64,000 bases of DNA from Maricurvus nonylphenolicus (GTDB lineage: Bacteria; Pseudomonadota; Gammaproteobacteria; Pseudomonadales; Cellvibrionaceae): positions 3,596,001-3,660,000 of the forward strand of contig NZ_AP031498.1 of NCBI RefSeq assembly GCF_042854845.1, given 5' to 3'. Below the pieces are notes generated by a model. That model saw only the letters and a program-made list of their open reading frames with translations, did not search any database and was not told where the DNA came from. Numbering within the stretch: the first letter of the stretch is position 1; every line of letters starts with the position of its first letter. This document shows positions 15,133 through 25,000 of this stretch, in pieces. A program made the position numbers and the translations under genes.

Positions 15133-16422
15133 ATGACGCACGTTAAATCAGCCAGTTTTAAAACGGCCATTGTTCTTGGTTGTATGTATTCGCTTAGCGT
15201 TATGGATCGCCAAATTGTGGCCATGCTGCTGGAACCGATTAAACACGATATGCAGCTTTCGGACACGCAACTGGCACTAATGTCAGGCTTGGTGTTTGCT
15301 TTATTTTATGGTGCTATGGGCATTCCTATTGCACGACTTGCCGATCGTGCCAATCGCGTAAATATTTTATCCTGGTGTTTAGGCGTCTGGAGTTTAATGA
15401 CTGCCCTTTCTGGTATGGCAGTAAATTTCACCATGATGTTACTTGCGCGTATCGGGGTTGGCGTCGGTGAAGCAGGATGTCAGCCAGCCGGACAATCGAT
15501 TATTGCCGACACCTATGAGGAGAGTCGTCGCGCGCGTGCACTTGCTATTTTTGCCGCAGGCGCACCGATTGGTGGACTGCTTGCCTATCTATTAGGCGGC
15601 GCTCTGGCAGATACTTACGGTTGGAGAGTCACGCTGATTGCTGCAGGCGTTCCCGGATTAATTTTTGCGGTGTTGATTCGCTATTTAATAACCGAACCGC
15701 AACGTACCGCTGCGTCAAATGAAGCCGAGCAGCAAGCCGTTATTCCAGAAATAAAAAAGTTGCTGGCCACACCAATCTATCGTTACGCGTTGCTGGGTCA
15801 TATTTTTTGTATTGCCCTGATGTACACCATTATGATCTGGGTCCCGACACTGATGATTCGAGTTCACCAACTGTCGCTCACAGAAATTGGCATTATCATT
15901 GGTGCATCCTCCCTGATTGGCGGACTCGCAGGTTCCATTCTGTCTGGTGTCATCACTGACGTTATGGCCAATAAGCACAGTAAATGGTTAGGGGCATTAC
16001 CCATGCTATATTGCTTGCTGGCGTTGCCTTTGTTTATGGGCTTTCTTTGGACATCCAGCATGTGGGTATCGATCGGCCTTTTAACGGTGTGCATGATTCT
16101 ATTGAATGCTCACACGCCTCCCTGCTATGCGACTTACCATAAGAGTGTCGCACCTGAGAACCGGGCTATGTCAGTGGCGCTTTCCACGCTTAGTGTGAAT
16201 ATTATTGGTCTGGGCCTGGCGCCTTTGTTGGTAGGAAGTATTAGTGATGTGCTTTCAAGTGAATATGGAGAGCGCTCATTGAATATGGCGATGTTTGTTG
16301 GCGCCGCATTCTTACCGCTGGGTGCATATTGTTATTATAAAGTGGCTCAGCTTTTTGCTACTGAACACATCAAGACCGTTACAACTGAAAACCTGGCGGA
16401 AGTTGAGCCAGCCTTAAAATAA
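15133..16422 (+). CDS. Major facilitator superfamily transporter (Spns/ACS-like)
   Basis: This is a 429-residue protein with about 12 membrane segments. The loop after TM2 carries the MFS signature region (PIARLADRANRVNIL), and TM4/5 carry ARIGVGVGEAGCQPAGQSIIAD, typical of spinster-like bacterial MFS carriers. These move organic acids or lipophilic compounds across the inner membrane. ATG 15133 is chosen over the upstream TTG at 15085, because AGG (15123-15125) is well spaced and the residue context then begins just before TM1. It is divergent from the SDR and likely shares operator site 3, so it probably imports the pathway substrate. Confidence 0.88.
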   Translation: MTHVKSASFKTAIVLGCMYSLSVMDRQIVAMLLEPIKHDMQLSDTQLALMSGLVFALFYGAMGIPIARLADRANRVNILSWCLGVWSLMTALSGMAVNFTMMLLARIGVGVGEAGCQPAGQSIIADTYEESRRARALAIFAAGAPIGGLLAYLLGGALADTYGWRVTLIAAGVPGLIFAVLIRYLITEPQRTAASNEAEQQAVIPEIKKLLATPIYRYALLGHIFCIALMYTIMIWVPTLMIRVHQLSLTEIGIIIGASSLIGGLAGSILSGVITDVMANKHSKWLGALPMLYCLLALPLFMGFLWTSSMWVSIGLLTVCMILLNAHTPPCYATYHKSVAPENRAMSVALSTLSVNIIGLGLAPLLVGSISDVLSSEYGERSLNMAMFVGAAFLPLGAYCYYKVAQLFATEHIKTVTTENLAEVEPALK

Positions 16423-16434
16423 ATCCATATTGCC

Positions 16435-16458
16435 GGGCACCATAAATCCATGGTGCCC
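16435..16458 (+). terminator. Hairpin after the MFS gene
   Basis: A perfect 9-bp stem GGGCACCAT/ATGGTGCCC with a 6-nt loop begins 12 nt after the MFS stop codon. No clear T-tract follows, so termination is probable but not certain. Confidence 0.5.
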
Positions 16459-16645
16459 ATTACCGCCCCCACTTTCCCAGTATCTGATCCATAGTTACTA
16501 GCTCCCCTTACCCCCAAAGACATTCATCAGGCTTTTACACCTTAGTACCTGCAACCTGAAGCCATACAAGGCTGCCAACAAGCTCATAGCCAAGAACAAT
16601 AACAAACACATTTCTCATAGCCGATAAATCAATACACACCATTAA

Positions 16646-16662
16646 TTTGTTCAATTGACAAA
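16646..16662. promoter_or_regulatory. Palindrome upstream of the TetR-RND module
   Basis: TTTGTTCAATTGACAAA has 5-bp inverted ends (TTTGT/ACAAA) and a CAATTG core. It lies 57-73 bp before the TetR start at 16719 and is a plausible autoregulatory operator. The remaining 16459-16718 stretch shows no other clear signal. Confidence 0.35.
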
Positions 16663-16718
16663 ACTAGCCCCACGAAAGGATAATAACGTTCGAATAGAGT
16701 TCACAAAGATGTATCAAC

Positions 16719-17444
16719 ATGTCTCCTGCGCCCAAACACTGCCCCGAACAACAGCTCTGCAATATCCTCAGTGCTGCCGCTTGCTGTATTGAGGAAACAT
16801 CGCTGTTGGACTTCACCATGTCGGCCATCGCCAAAAAAGCCGGTATGTCGATGGGGTCTATTTATAAACATGTCCACACCAAAGAGGATGTGCTGATCGC
16901 CCTGTCGCAACATGGCTTTATCCGTTTGCGTGAGACCTTCACGGCGATATTTAAAACCCCATTGACCGTTGCCGAGCAGCTAATCGCCCTTAGCCTGCTG
17001 GATTACTCCAAGGTCGACCCCTATCCCTTTACCCGGCACCTGGAGATGCTGGTCAGCAACAGTGCCCTGCTTAAACGCTCCTCACCCCAGTGGCAGCAGC
17101 AGATGAGCACTGCCTGTGACGGTATAGATATTTTGATGCTGACCCACTTCCGCCAAGCCATCAGCGATGGAGAGCTGACGACTACCGGCGATGAAGACGC
17201 GTGTTTGCAGCAACTACAGCTGGGAATCTGGGCTATTAATGTCGGCCACATTCAAGTGCTGCTGCAGACCCACAGTGAAAATCAGGCCAGCAATCTGCCA
17301 AAGGCGATTTTTCCACTGGCCACAGACAATCCCCATGTACTCAACTGCATGCGGTTGATCAACAGCTTCGACTGGCGCCAACCCCTTACAGAGGAAGGCA
17401 TTAAAAGAGCAGCCCAAACCCTGATCGAGCTGGGTTTTCGTTAA
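16719..17444 (+). CDS. TetR family regulator of the efflux module
   Basis: This is a 241-residue TetR protein with helix-turn-helix FTMSAIAKKAGMSMGSIYKHVHTKEDVL (about residues 32-59). The long helical C-terminal domain would bind a ligand. It lies 29 bp before the RND adaptor gene in the same direction, the usual layout of a local efflux repressor. A palindrome at 16646-16662 may be its operator. The inducer is unknown, but toxic hydrophobic compounds are typical for such units. Confidence 0.88.
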   Translation: MSPAPKHCPEQQLCNILSAAACCIEETSLLDFTMSAIAKKAGMSMGSIYKHVHTKEDVLIALSQHGFIRLRETFTAIFKTPLTVAEQLIALSLLDYSKVDPYPFTRHLEMLVSNSALLKRSSPQWQQQMSTACDGIDILMLTHFRQAISDGELTTTGDEDACLQQLQLGIWAINVGHIQVLLQTHSENQASNLPKAIFPLATDNPHVLNCMRLINSFDWRQPLTEEGIKRAAQTLIELGFR

Positions 17445-17473
17445 CGAATTATTTTTTTATTGAGGTATCCACC

Positions 17474-18571
17474 ATGAAAACCCGTCGCTGGCTGATAACC
17501 ATTGCTTTATGCCTTAGCGTCTTTGTCGCACTTGGCGCCTATAAGGTTATGCAGATTCGCTCGGCTATTGCCTTCGCTGAATCATTCCCAGAACCTTCTG
17601 AAACGGTTGAAGCATTTACCGCCGAATCCCGCATGATTCAGCAGAGCACCACCACTATTGGTGAAATTATTGCCCCGCAAAGTATCGACCTGCGCAACGA
17701 GCTTGAAGGCCGTATCGCATCCGTTAACTTCACCTCTGGCCAAATCGTGAAGCAGGGACAGGTGTTATTGCAATTAGATATCAGTGAAGAAACCGCCCGC
17801 CTGCAAGCCGCCCAGGCCCGCGCCGACCTGGCGCAGGTCGATTTAAAACGAGTGAGGAAATTGCGTCAGAACAAAACCGTCAGTGAAGAGCGTTTTGATC
17901 AAGCCAAAGCTGAATACGATATTGCCAATGCCGATATAGCCGCCCTAAAAGCCGCCATCGACAAGAAAACCCTGCGCGCACCGTTTGATGCTCGTGTGGG
18001 TATTCACGAAATGGAAGCCGGTGAATTTTTGCAGAGTAATACGCTAATCACCACCTTGGTTGGCCTTAACGATTACACCTGGGTTGATTTCAACCTGCCA
18101 CTACATCAGGCCAATATCCCCTTGGGCACAAGCATCGAAATTCTGTCTAATGCTCAATCCAACGAGTCGATTAAAGGCGAGATTATTGCCAGGGATTCCG
18201 TTATGTCCGCACAATCCCGCAACCTGCGTTTCCGGGCCAAAATTGAGAGCGATGCGCAGTTCCAGCCTAACGCCATCGTCAATGTGCGCCTGCCACTAAG
18301 TACAAATACCGAAACCACAGTGGTTCCGGCAACGGCAGTGCGCCATGACAAACTGGGTGACTATGTCTACATACTGCGAGCCGATCAGGAAGCAAACGGC
18401 TTCCGTGCGATCCGCCGCAGCGTGGTTACTGGTTTTGAAGACAAGGACATTATCGCTGTTACCGAAGGATTAAAGCCTGGCGAAACCATTGCCGCCAACG
18501 GCACTTTCAAACTACGCGATAACTTACTGGTGTTTGTAAAAGAACGCCCTACAGTAAGCCAGTCCCACTAA
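17474..18571 (+). CDS. RND efflux periplasmic adaptor subunit
   Basis: This is a 365-residue membrane-fusion protein. An N-terminal membrane anchor (about residues 5-25) is followed by a lipoyl/barrel-sandwich half (ELEGRIASVNFTSGQIVKQGQVLLQLD) and a coiled-coil hairpin rich in Ala/Gln/Arg (about 105-160). The second lipoyl half is TLRAPFDARVGIHEMEAGEFL, and beta-barrel and membrane-proximal domains end at GETIAANGTFKL. It links the inner-membrane pump to an outer-membrane channel. GAGG at 17461-17464 precedes the ATG. It is followed by the pump gene after about 40 bp. Confidence 0.92.
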   Translation: MKTRRWLITIALCLSVFVALGAYKVMQIRSAIAFAESFPEPSETVEAFTAESRMIQQSTTTIGEIIAPQSIDLRNELEGRIASVNFTSGQIVKQGQVLLQLDISEETARLQAAQARADLAQVDLKRVRKLRQNKTVSEERFDQAKAEYDIANADIAALKAAIDKKTLRAPFDARVGIHEMEAGEFLQSNTLITTLVGLNDYTWVDFNLPLHQANIPLGTSIEILSNAQSNESIKGEIIARDSVMSAQSRNLRFRAKIESDAQFQPNAIVNVRLPLSTNTETTVVPATAVRHDKLGDYVYILRADQEANGFRAIRRSVVTGFEDKDIIAVTEGLKPGETIAANGTFKLRDNLLVFVKERPTVSQSH

Positions 18572-18611
18572 TAAAGCTGACCGAAGTAGTTAGATAAAGA
18601 GGTTATTGAGT

Positions 18612-21600
18612 ATGGCTAGAAAATTCGGCAGCCCAACCATTATGGACATTTTTGTCACCCGCCCTGTGCTGGCGGTTGTCCTGTCTTTGTCCCTGGTGTT
18701 AATTGGCATACGCGCATCAATGAGCTTACCGGTTCTGCAATATCCTAAAGTGGAAAGCTCCTCACTGGTGATCAGTACTGCCTATGTAGGGGCATCAGCA
18801 GAAGTGGTCCAGGGTTTTATTACCGATCCGATTGAACGTGCCGCATCGACAGTGCCCGGCATCGATTATATAGATTCCAGCACGCTGGCTGGCATGAGTA
18901 CTGTTACTGTATGGCTGAAATTAAATGAAGACAGCACTGCAGCACTGGCAGAGCTCTCATCTCGTTTGGACCAAATTCGCTTTGAATTACCGGCAGGCGC
19001 TGAAGATCCCTCTGTAGAAGTAAAACGCGCAGACAGATCCAACGCGGTATTCTACCTGGATGTGATTACAGAAGGATTCTCCCGCGCCCAGGTGACAGAC
19101 TACTTAACCCGCCACGTTAATCCTATTCTATCCTCCATTGATGGTGTCCAACGTATCGGCATCGAAGGTGGCCGCAACCCTGCAATGCGGGTGTGGATTG
19201 ATCCCATCAAAATGGCCGCCTTTAATGTCAGCGCTCAGGATGTTCACGCGGCACTCAGCAGTAACAATATCATTGCTACCGTCGGTAAAAGTGAAAACAG
19301 TTTGCAGCGTATTAACTTGATGGCAAACACCACCTTGCAAAATGTCTCCGACTTTGAGCGCCTGGTGATTCGCGAGAGCGATAACTCTCTGATTCGTTTG
19401 CGTGATATTGCTCGTGTAGAACTGGGCGAAGAAGAAGGCGAAGTCAATGCTCGACATAGCCAGAACAAAGCGGTGTACATCTCCGTATGGCCCCTGCCCG
19501 GCGCCAACGAAATGGTGATTGGCGACCAGCTGTATCCTTTGCTGGATAAAATTAATCCCACCCTGCCCGATGGCCTGCATATTGATATCGGTTACGATGG
19601 CACCCTGTATATGCGCGATGCCATTAAGGAAATTTTCACCACGCTGATAGAAACCATTTTACTGGTTGGCCTGGTGGTACTGGCTTTGATGGGCTCCATT
19701 CGCACCGCTATCGTACCCTTAATCACCATCCCAATTTCAATTCTTGGTGCAGCCGCCGCCATGTCAGTTATGGGGTTCTCTCTCAACCTACTGACTATTC
19801 TGGCAATCGTGTTATCGGTGGGACTGGTTGTTGATGATGCGATTGTGGTGGTAGAAAACGTCTCGCGTTATATGCGCGAAGGTAAAAGTCGCTTACAAGC
19901 AGCCCTGGCAAGCTCCCGCCAGTTACTCGCGCCTATTATCGGCATGACAATTACTCTGGCCGCCGTTTATGCACCGATTGGCTTTTTATCAGGTTTAACC
20001 GGCGTACTCTTTAAAGAATTCGCCTTTACCTTAGCGGTTGCTGTATTAATCTCTGGTGTTGTTGCCATTACTCTATCCCCAATCATGAGCGCTTATGCCT
20101 CTCCGGAAGGCGGGAAAGAAGGCCGCGGCACGCGCTGGGTCAATCAACGCTTTGATATCTTGCACCGCGCCTACGGCAAACTGCTCGACAAAGTCTTCTT
20201 ATGTCGTCCGCAGGTTTTGTTTGCCGGGGTATTCCTAACCCTGCTGATTGTCCCGTTCTACATGTTCTCTCAACAGGAATTAGCACCTATTGAAGATCAG
20301 AGCAGCATCAATATCGTTGTTGAATCTCCCCCTGAAGCTTCACTGGAATACACAACCGACTATATGACCGATGTCGTTGATACATTACTGTCAACGGAAG
20401 ACTCGAAATTTATGTGGCAAATTATTCGTGGGAATGGCGGTTTTGGCGGCGTCATATTCGAACCGTTTGATCAACGTGATCGCAGCGTCCATGAAATATT
20501 GCCAGAGATGTTTGGGACAAGCTCGTCCATTACTGGCTTAAAGGTTTTCCCCATTCTTCTACCTGCGCTACCCACGGCCGGCAGCTTCGATGTTGAAATG
20601 GTCGTGCTATCACCAGACAACACTGAAGATATGCAACAGTACGCGGAGAAGCTCAAAGCAGCGGCCTTTCAAAGTGGGCGCTTTATGTTTGCCGAAACGG
20701 ACCTGAAAGTGGATCTGCCACAGGTGAGTTTTATCCTTGATCGCGAACGTATTGCCGACTTGGGCATGAGTCTTGATTCTGTTAGCCGCCAATTGGGCGT
20801 CATGCTGTCTGGCAACTACGTCAATCGCTTCGACTACCAGGGCAAAGCTTATCGGGTAATTCCCATGGCCGAAGGGCAAGCCCGAGACAACCCTCAAGCA
20901 TTGCTCGACCTGCAAATACGTACCCCCAATGGTGATTTAATTCCCCTTTCCACAGTCGCATCACTGGACTATGCGATAGCACCTCGGGTGCTAGGTAAGT
21001 TCCAGCAGAAAAACTCCTTCCGTATATACGGCGGCGTATTGCCAGGCACCACCAAGGAGCAAGCACTTTCTGCCCTCGAGGAAGCCGCAGCAGAAATTCT
21101 GCCACCAAGTTATTCGCTGGATTACGCTGGCGAATCACGACAATTACGTCAGGAAGGTAATACCCTCGTCGGTGTACTGGGCATTGCTTTAGTGTTTGTT
21201 TACTTTGTATTGGCCGTGCAATTTAACAGCTTCCGAGATCCCCTGGTGGTACTTGTGGGTTCAGTGCCCCTTGCCTTGGCCGGCGCTATGCTCTTTCCAT
21301 TCCTTGGCTGGACTACCATCAATATCTATTCACAGATTGGTTTTATTACCTTAGTAGGGCTGATCGCCAAAAATGGTATTTTGATTGTGGAATTTGCCAA
21401 TCACTTGCAAAGTGAAGGCTTTAATAAACTTCAAGCAATTAAAGGTGCGGCAGAAACGCGGTTACGCCCTGTATTAATGACCACAGCTGCAACAGCTTTA
21501 GGTCACTTCCCACTGATATTGGTTACCGGAGCCGGGGCTGAGGCTCGCAATAGTATTGGTATTGTGCTGGTGGCTGGCATGGTGATTGGTACCGTGTTTA

Positions 21601-21713
21601 CGCTGTTTGTACTGCCTTGTGTTTATATGTTGTTGGCGCAGGAGCATAATCCGGACGAGGTTGATCCGGAGCATGATGCTGATAAGGATTCTTCAGTTAG
21701 TTACGCAGCCTGA
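18612..21713 (+). CDS. RND efflux pump, inner-membrane permease
   Basis: This 1033-residue protein has the full length of an AcrB/MexF-class hydrophobe/amphiphile RND pump. It shows TM1 near residues 18-38, two large periplasmic loops, and the TM4 proton-relay motif VGLVVDDAIVVVENV with adjacent Asp residues. The second half has VGLIAKNGILIVEFANH and ends in a hydrophobic TM12 and an acidic tail. It exports drugs, solvents or metabolites using the proton gradient. ATG 18612 is preferred to TTG 18606, with AAGAGG at 18597-18602. No outer-membrane channel gene follows, so a TolC-like partner encoded elsewhere is needed. Confidence 0.94.
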   Translation: MARKFGSPTIMDIFVTRPVLAVVLSLSLVLIGIRASMSLPVLQYPKVESSSLVISTAYVGASAEVVQGFITDPIERAASTVPGIDYIDSSTLAGMSTVTVWLKLNEDSTAALAELSSRLDQIRFELPAGAEDPSVEVKRADRSNAVFYLDVITEGFSRAQVTDYLTRHVNPILSSIDGVQRIGIEGGRNPAMRVWIDPIKMAAFNVSAQDVHAALSSNNIIATVGKSENSLQRINLMANTTLQNVSDFERLVIRESDNSLIRLRDIARVELGEEEGEVNARHSQNKAVYISVWPLPGANEMVIGDQLYPLLDKINPTLPDGLHIDIGYDGTLYMRDAIKEIFTTLIETILLVGLVVLALMGSIRTAIVPLITIPISILGAAAAMSVMGFSLNLLTILAIVLSVGLVVDDAIVVVENVSRYMREGKSRLQAALASSRQLLAPIIGMTITLAAVYAPIGFLSGLTGVLFKEFAFTLAVAVLISGVVAITLSPIMSAYASPEGGKEGRGTRWVNQRFDILHRAYGKLLDKVFLCRPQVLFAGVFLTLLIVPFYMFSQQELAPIEDQSSINIVVESPPEASLEYTTDYMTDVVDTLLSTEDSKFMWQIIRGNGGFGGVIFEPFDQRDRSVHEILPEMFGTSSSITGLKVFPILLPALPTAGSFDVEMVVLSPDNTEDMQQYAEKLKAAAFQSGRFMFAETDLKVDLPQVSFILDRERIADLGMSLDSVSRQLGVMLSGNYVNRFDYQGKAYRVIPMAEGQARDNPQALLDLQIRTPNGDLIPLSTVASLDYAIAPRVLGKFQQKNSFRIYGGVLPGTTKEQALSALEEAAAEILPPSYSLDYAGESRQLRQEGNTLVGVLGIALVFVYFVLAVQFNSFRDPLVVLVGSVPLALAGAMLFPFLGWTTINIYSQIGFITLVGLIAKNGILIVEFANHLQSEGFNKLQAIKGAAETRLRPVLMTTAATALGHFPLILVTGAGAEARNSIGIVLVAGMVIGTVFTLFVLPCVYMLLAQEHNPDEVDPEHDADKDSSVSYAA

Positions 21714-21743
21714 TATTTCTTAGTTTTCAATCCGGCTGGCTGC

Positions 21744-21771
21744 AAGGGAGGCTTCATTTGAAACCTCCCTT
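21744..21771 (+). terminator. Hairpin after the RND pump gene
   Basis: The inverted repeat AAGGGAGG/CCTCCCTT, extended by inner TTC/GAA pairing, lies 30 nt after the pump stop codon. There is no T-run, so it is a weak terminator candidate. Confidence 0.45.
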
Positions 21772-21848
21772 ACATCCATCCTCACACCGCAGACACTTCA
21801 ACCTTCCCTCTCGAAAAGAAAAGTAACCTTCTCTTTAGCACGATATGA

Positions 21849-21959
21849 GCGTAGGGGGTCTGGGGGCTCTTTGCAAAACCGTGGGCGACAGGGACGTCGC
21901 CGACGAGCGCCATGGATGGCAATTGCGTGTTTTGCAAAGAGCCCCCAGACCTCCTGCGC
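21849..21959. repeat. MITE-like imperfect palindrome between convergent genes (element C)
   Basis: Two perfect 23-nt inverted arms (21857-21879 and 21929-21951, core CTGGGGGCTCTTTGCAAAAC) extend imperfectly outward to 21849 and 21959. The 49-nt interior contains a nested GGCGAC/GTCGCC repeat and GCCATGGATGGC. The 111-bp unit has no coding content. It lies between the convergent RND pump and purL genes, a usual place for non-autonomous palindromic elements. The rest of 21714-22043 holds terminators. Confidence 0.7.
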
Positions 21960-21984
21960 GTATTTAGAACCCGAAACTACAAGC

Positions 21985-22018
21985 AAAAAAAAACGGGAGC
22001 TCAAATAAACTCCCGTTT
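21985..22018 (-). terminator. Intrinsic terminator of purL
   Basis: Read on the minus strand, a 9-bp stem AAACGGGAG/CTCCCGTTT with a 10-nt loop is followed by an uninterrupted T-run (the nine A at 21985-21993). It starts 25 nt after the purL stop. Confidence 0.9.
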
Positions 22019-22043
22019 CTTAAATCATCAACTAAACAAAAAC

Positions 22044-25000
22044 TTAGTCAACAAACACTCGAGCATTACGGAATATACGCATCCAACCGCTATCCTCAGT
22101 CCACTCATCCGGTGCCCAGGAGTTACTTACGGCACGGAAGATACGCTCAGGGTGTGGCATCATAATGGTGGCGCGACCGTCTTTAGAAGTTACCGAGGTA
22201 ATACCGACTGGCGAACCGTTAGGGTTAGCTGGGTAGGTTTCAGTCACCTGCAGTTGGTTGTCGAGATAACGCATAGCAACCAGACCACTGGCATCACAGG
22301 TTTCCAGTGCTTGCTCCGAAGCAAACTCGGCACGACCTTCACCGTGAGCTACAGCCACTGGCATATGAGTTCCTTCCATACCCTTAAACAGTACGGAAGG
22401 AGTCTCTTCAATCTTAACCAGACTGAAACGGGCTTCAAACTGCTCAGACACGTTACGTACAAAACGCGGCCAGTGTTCGGTGCCAGGAATCAGGGCTTTC
22501 AGGTTAGACATCATCTGACAGCCGTTACATACACCCAGGCTGAAGGTATCTTCGCGATGGAAGAAGCCCTGGAACTGATCACGTGCTTGCTGGTTAAACA
22601 GAATGGTTTTGGCCCAACCTTCACCCGCACCCAGAACATCACCGTAGGAGAAGCCACCGGCAGCGGCGATGCCTTTAAAGTCTTCCAGGGTTACGCGGCC
22701 TGCCAGGATGTCACTCATATGTACATCAACCGCAGTGAAACCGGCACGATCAAATGCAGCACCCATTTCCACGTGGCCGTTAACACCCTGCTCACGTAAG
22801 ACAGCAACTTTAGGACGTACACCTTTGCTGATATAAGGCGCAGCGATATCTTCGTTTTGATCGAAGGTCAGGTTAACACTCAGACCTGGATCAACACGGT
22901 CGATTTGATCGAATTCTGATTTGGCACACTCGGCATTATCACGCAGGGACGCCACTTCGTAGCTGGTTTTGCTCCACAGGCGCTGCAGGGTTGCGCGGCC
23001 TTCTTCGAAGATGATGTCACCGTTGTATTCAACACGAACACTGTCGTGGCTGTTTAACCAACCCAGCTTGCTTACGCTAACACCTGCTTTGGCAAAGCGA
23101 GCGATCACAGCATCGGTGTTTTCACGCGTAGTTTGTACTACAGCACCCAGCTCTTCGTTAAACAGGGTTGCCAGAATATCTTCGCCCAGCTCATCAATGT
23201 TGATATCAACACCGGTGTGGCCGGCAAAGGCCATTTCAGTCACGGTCGCAAACAGACCGCCGTCACCTTTATCGTGGTAGGCCAGGATCTCGTCGGCTTC
23301 CAGGCTTTCCTGCATGGCTGCGAAGAAACCTTTCAGGGTTTCAGCGCTATCAACATCGGCAGGCTCTTCACCAATTTGGTTGTAAACCTGAGCCAAAATA
23401 GAAGCGCCCAGACGTTTTTTGCCGTTAGCCAGATCGATAAACAGCAGATCGGAAGATTCTTTATCGGTACGAAGTTGTGGGGTTACGGTTTTGCGAACAT
23501 CGGTTACCGGCGCAAACGCAGAAATCACCAGCGACAGCGGCGCAGTTACCGCTTTATCGCCCTCGCCTTCGTTCCAGGCTGTGCGCATGGACATGGAGTC
23601 CTTACCTACCGGAATGGTAATACCCAACTCTGGGCACAACTCCATACCGATAGCTTCAACGGTGCGGTACAGCTTCTCGTCTTCACCTGGGTGACCGGCG
23701 GCACACATCCAGTTGGCAGACAGTTTAATATCAGAAAGCTTTTCTATACGAGTAGCAGCGATATTGGTGATAGCTTCACCAATGGCCATACGACCGGAAG
23801 CAGGACCATCCAGCAGTGCCGTTGGGGTACGCTCACCCATACTCATGGCTTCACCAGCGTAGGTGTCGTAGGCCTGAGTCGTTACAGCACAGTCGGCTAC
23901 CGGTACCTGCCAAGGGCCAACCATTTGATCACGGGCAACCTGGCCGGTTACGGAACGGTCACCAATAGTGATCAGGAAGCTCTTGCTTGCAACACTTGGG
24001 TGCTGGATAACACGCTCAGCAGCTTCGTACAGTTCAATGCCATCGCGATTCAGAGGCAGAGTATTGTAGCTGCGCGTCTCGTGACTGCGGTGCATTTTGG
24101 GTGGCTTACCAAACAGCACAGACATCGGCAGATCGACAGGTTTGGTGTCGAAGTGCTTGTCGTTCAGGGTAATGTGCTGATCAGAAATTGCATCACCAAC
24201 AACTGCGTACGGGCAGCGCTCACGCTCACAAATTTCGGCAAAGGTATCCAGGTCTTCTGGCTGGATTGCCATCACGTAACGCTCTTGCGCTTCGTTACAC
24301 CAGATTTCCAGCGGGCTCATGCCTGGCTCATCATTGTTGATGTTGCGCAGTTCAAAGTTGGCGCCACAGCCACCGTCTTTGGCCAGCTCTGGAAAGGCGT
24401 TGGAGTAACCACCGGCACCTACGTCGTGAATAAAGGCAATGGGGTTGTTCTCACCCAGCTGCCAGCATTGATCGATCACCTCCTGGCAACGACGTTCGAT
24501 TTCCGGGTTTTGACGTTGCACGGAAGCAAAGTCCAAATCTTCGGAAGAAGAACCGGAAGTCATGGAAGACGCAGCACCACCGCCCAAGCCAATCAACATG
24601 GCAGGGCCACCCAGGGCGATCAATTTCGCACCGGGTTCAAATTCGTTTTGGTCTACGTGTTCAGCTTTGATATTACCGTAACCACCGGCCAACATAATTG
24701 GCTTGTGGTAACCGCGACGTTCGCCATCGAAGTTTTCTTCGAAGGTACGGAAGTAACCGCAGATGTTTGGACGACCAAATTCGTTGTTAAAAGCAGCACC
24801 ACCGATTGGACCTTCGATCATAATATCGAGGGCGGTTACGATGCGGTTTGGCTTGCCATAGTTTTCTTCCCACGGTTGTTCGTAACCCGGGATTTGCAGG
24901 TTGGATACAGTGAAGCCGGTCAGGCCTACTTTTGGCTTGGAACCACGACCTACTGCACCCTCATCACGGATCTCACCGCCGGAACCAGTACCGGCGCCAG

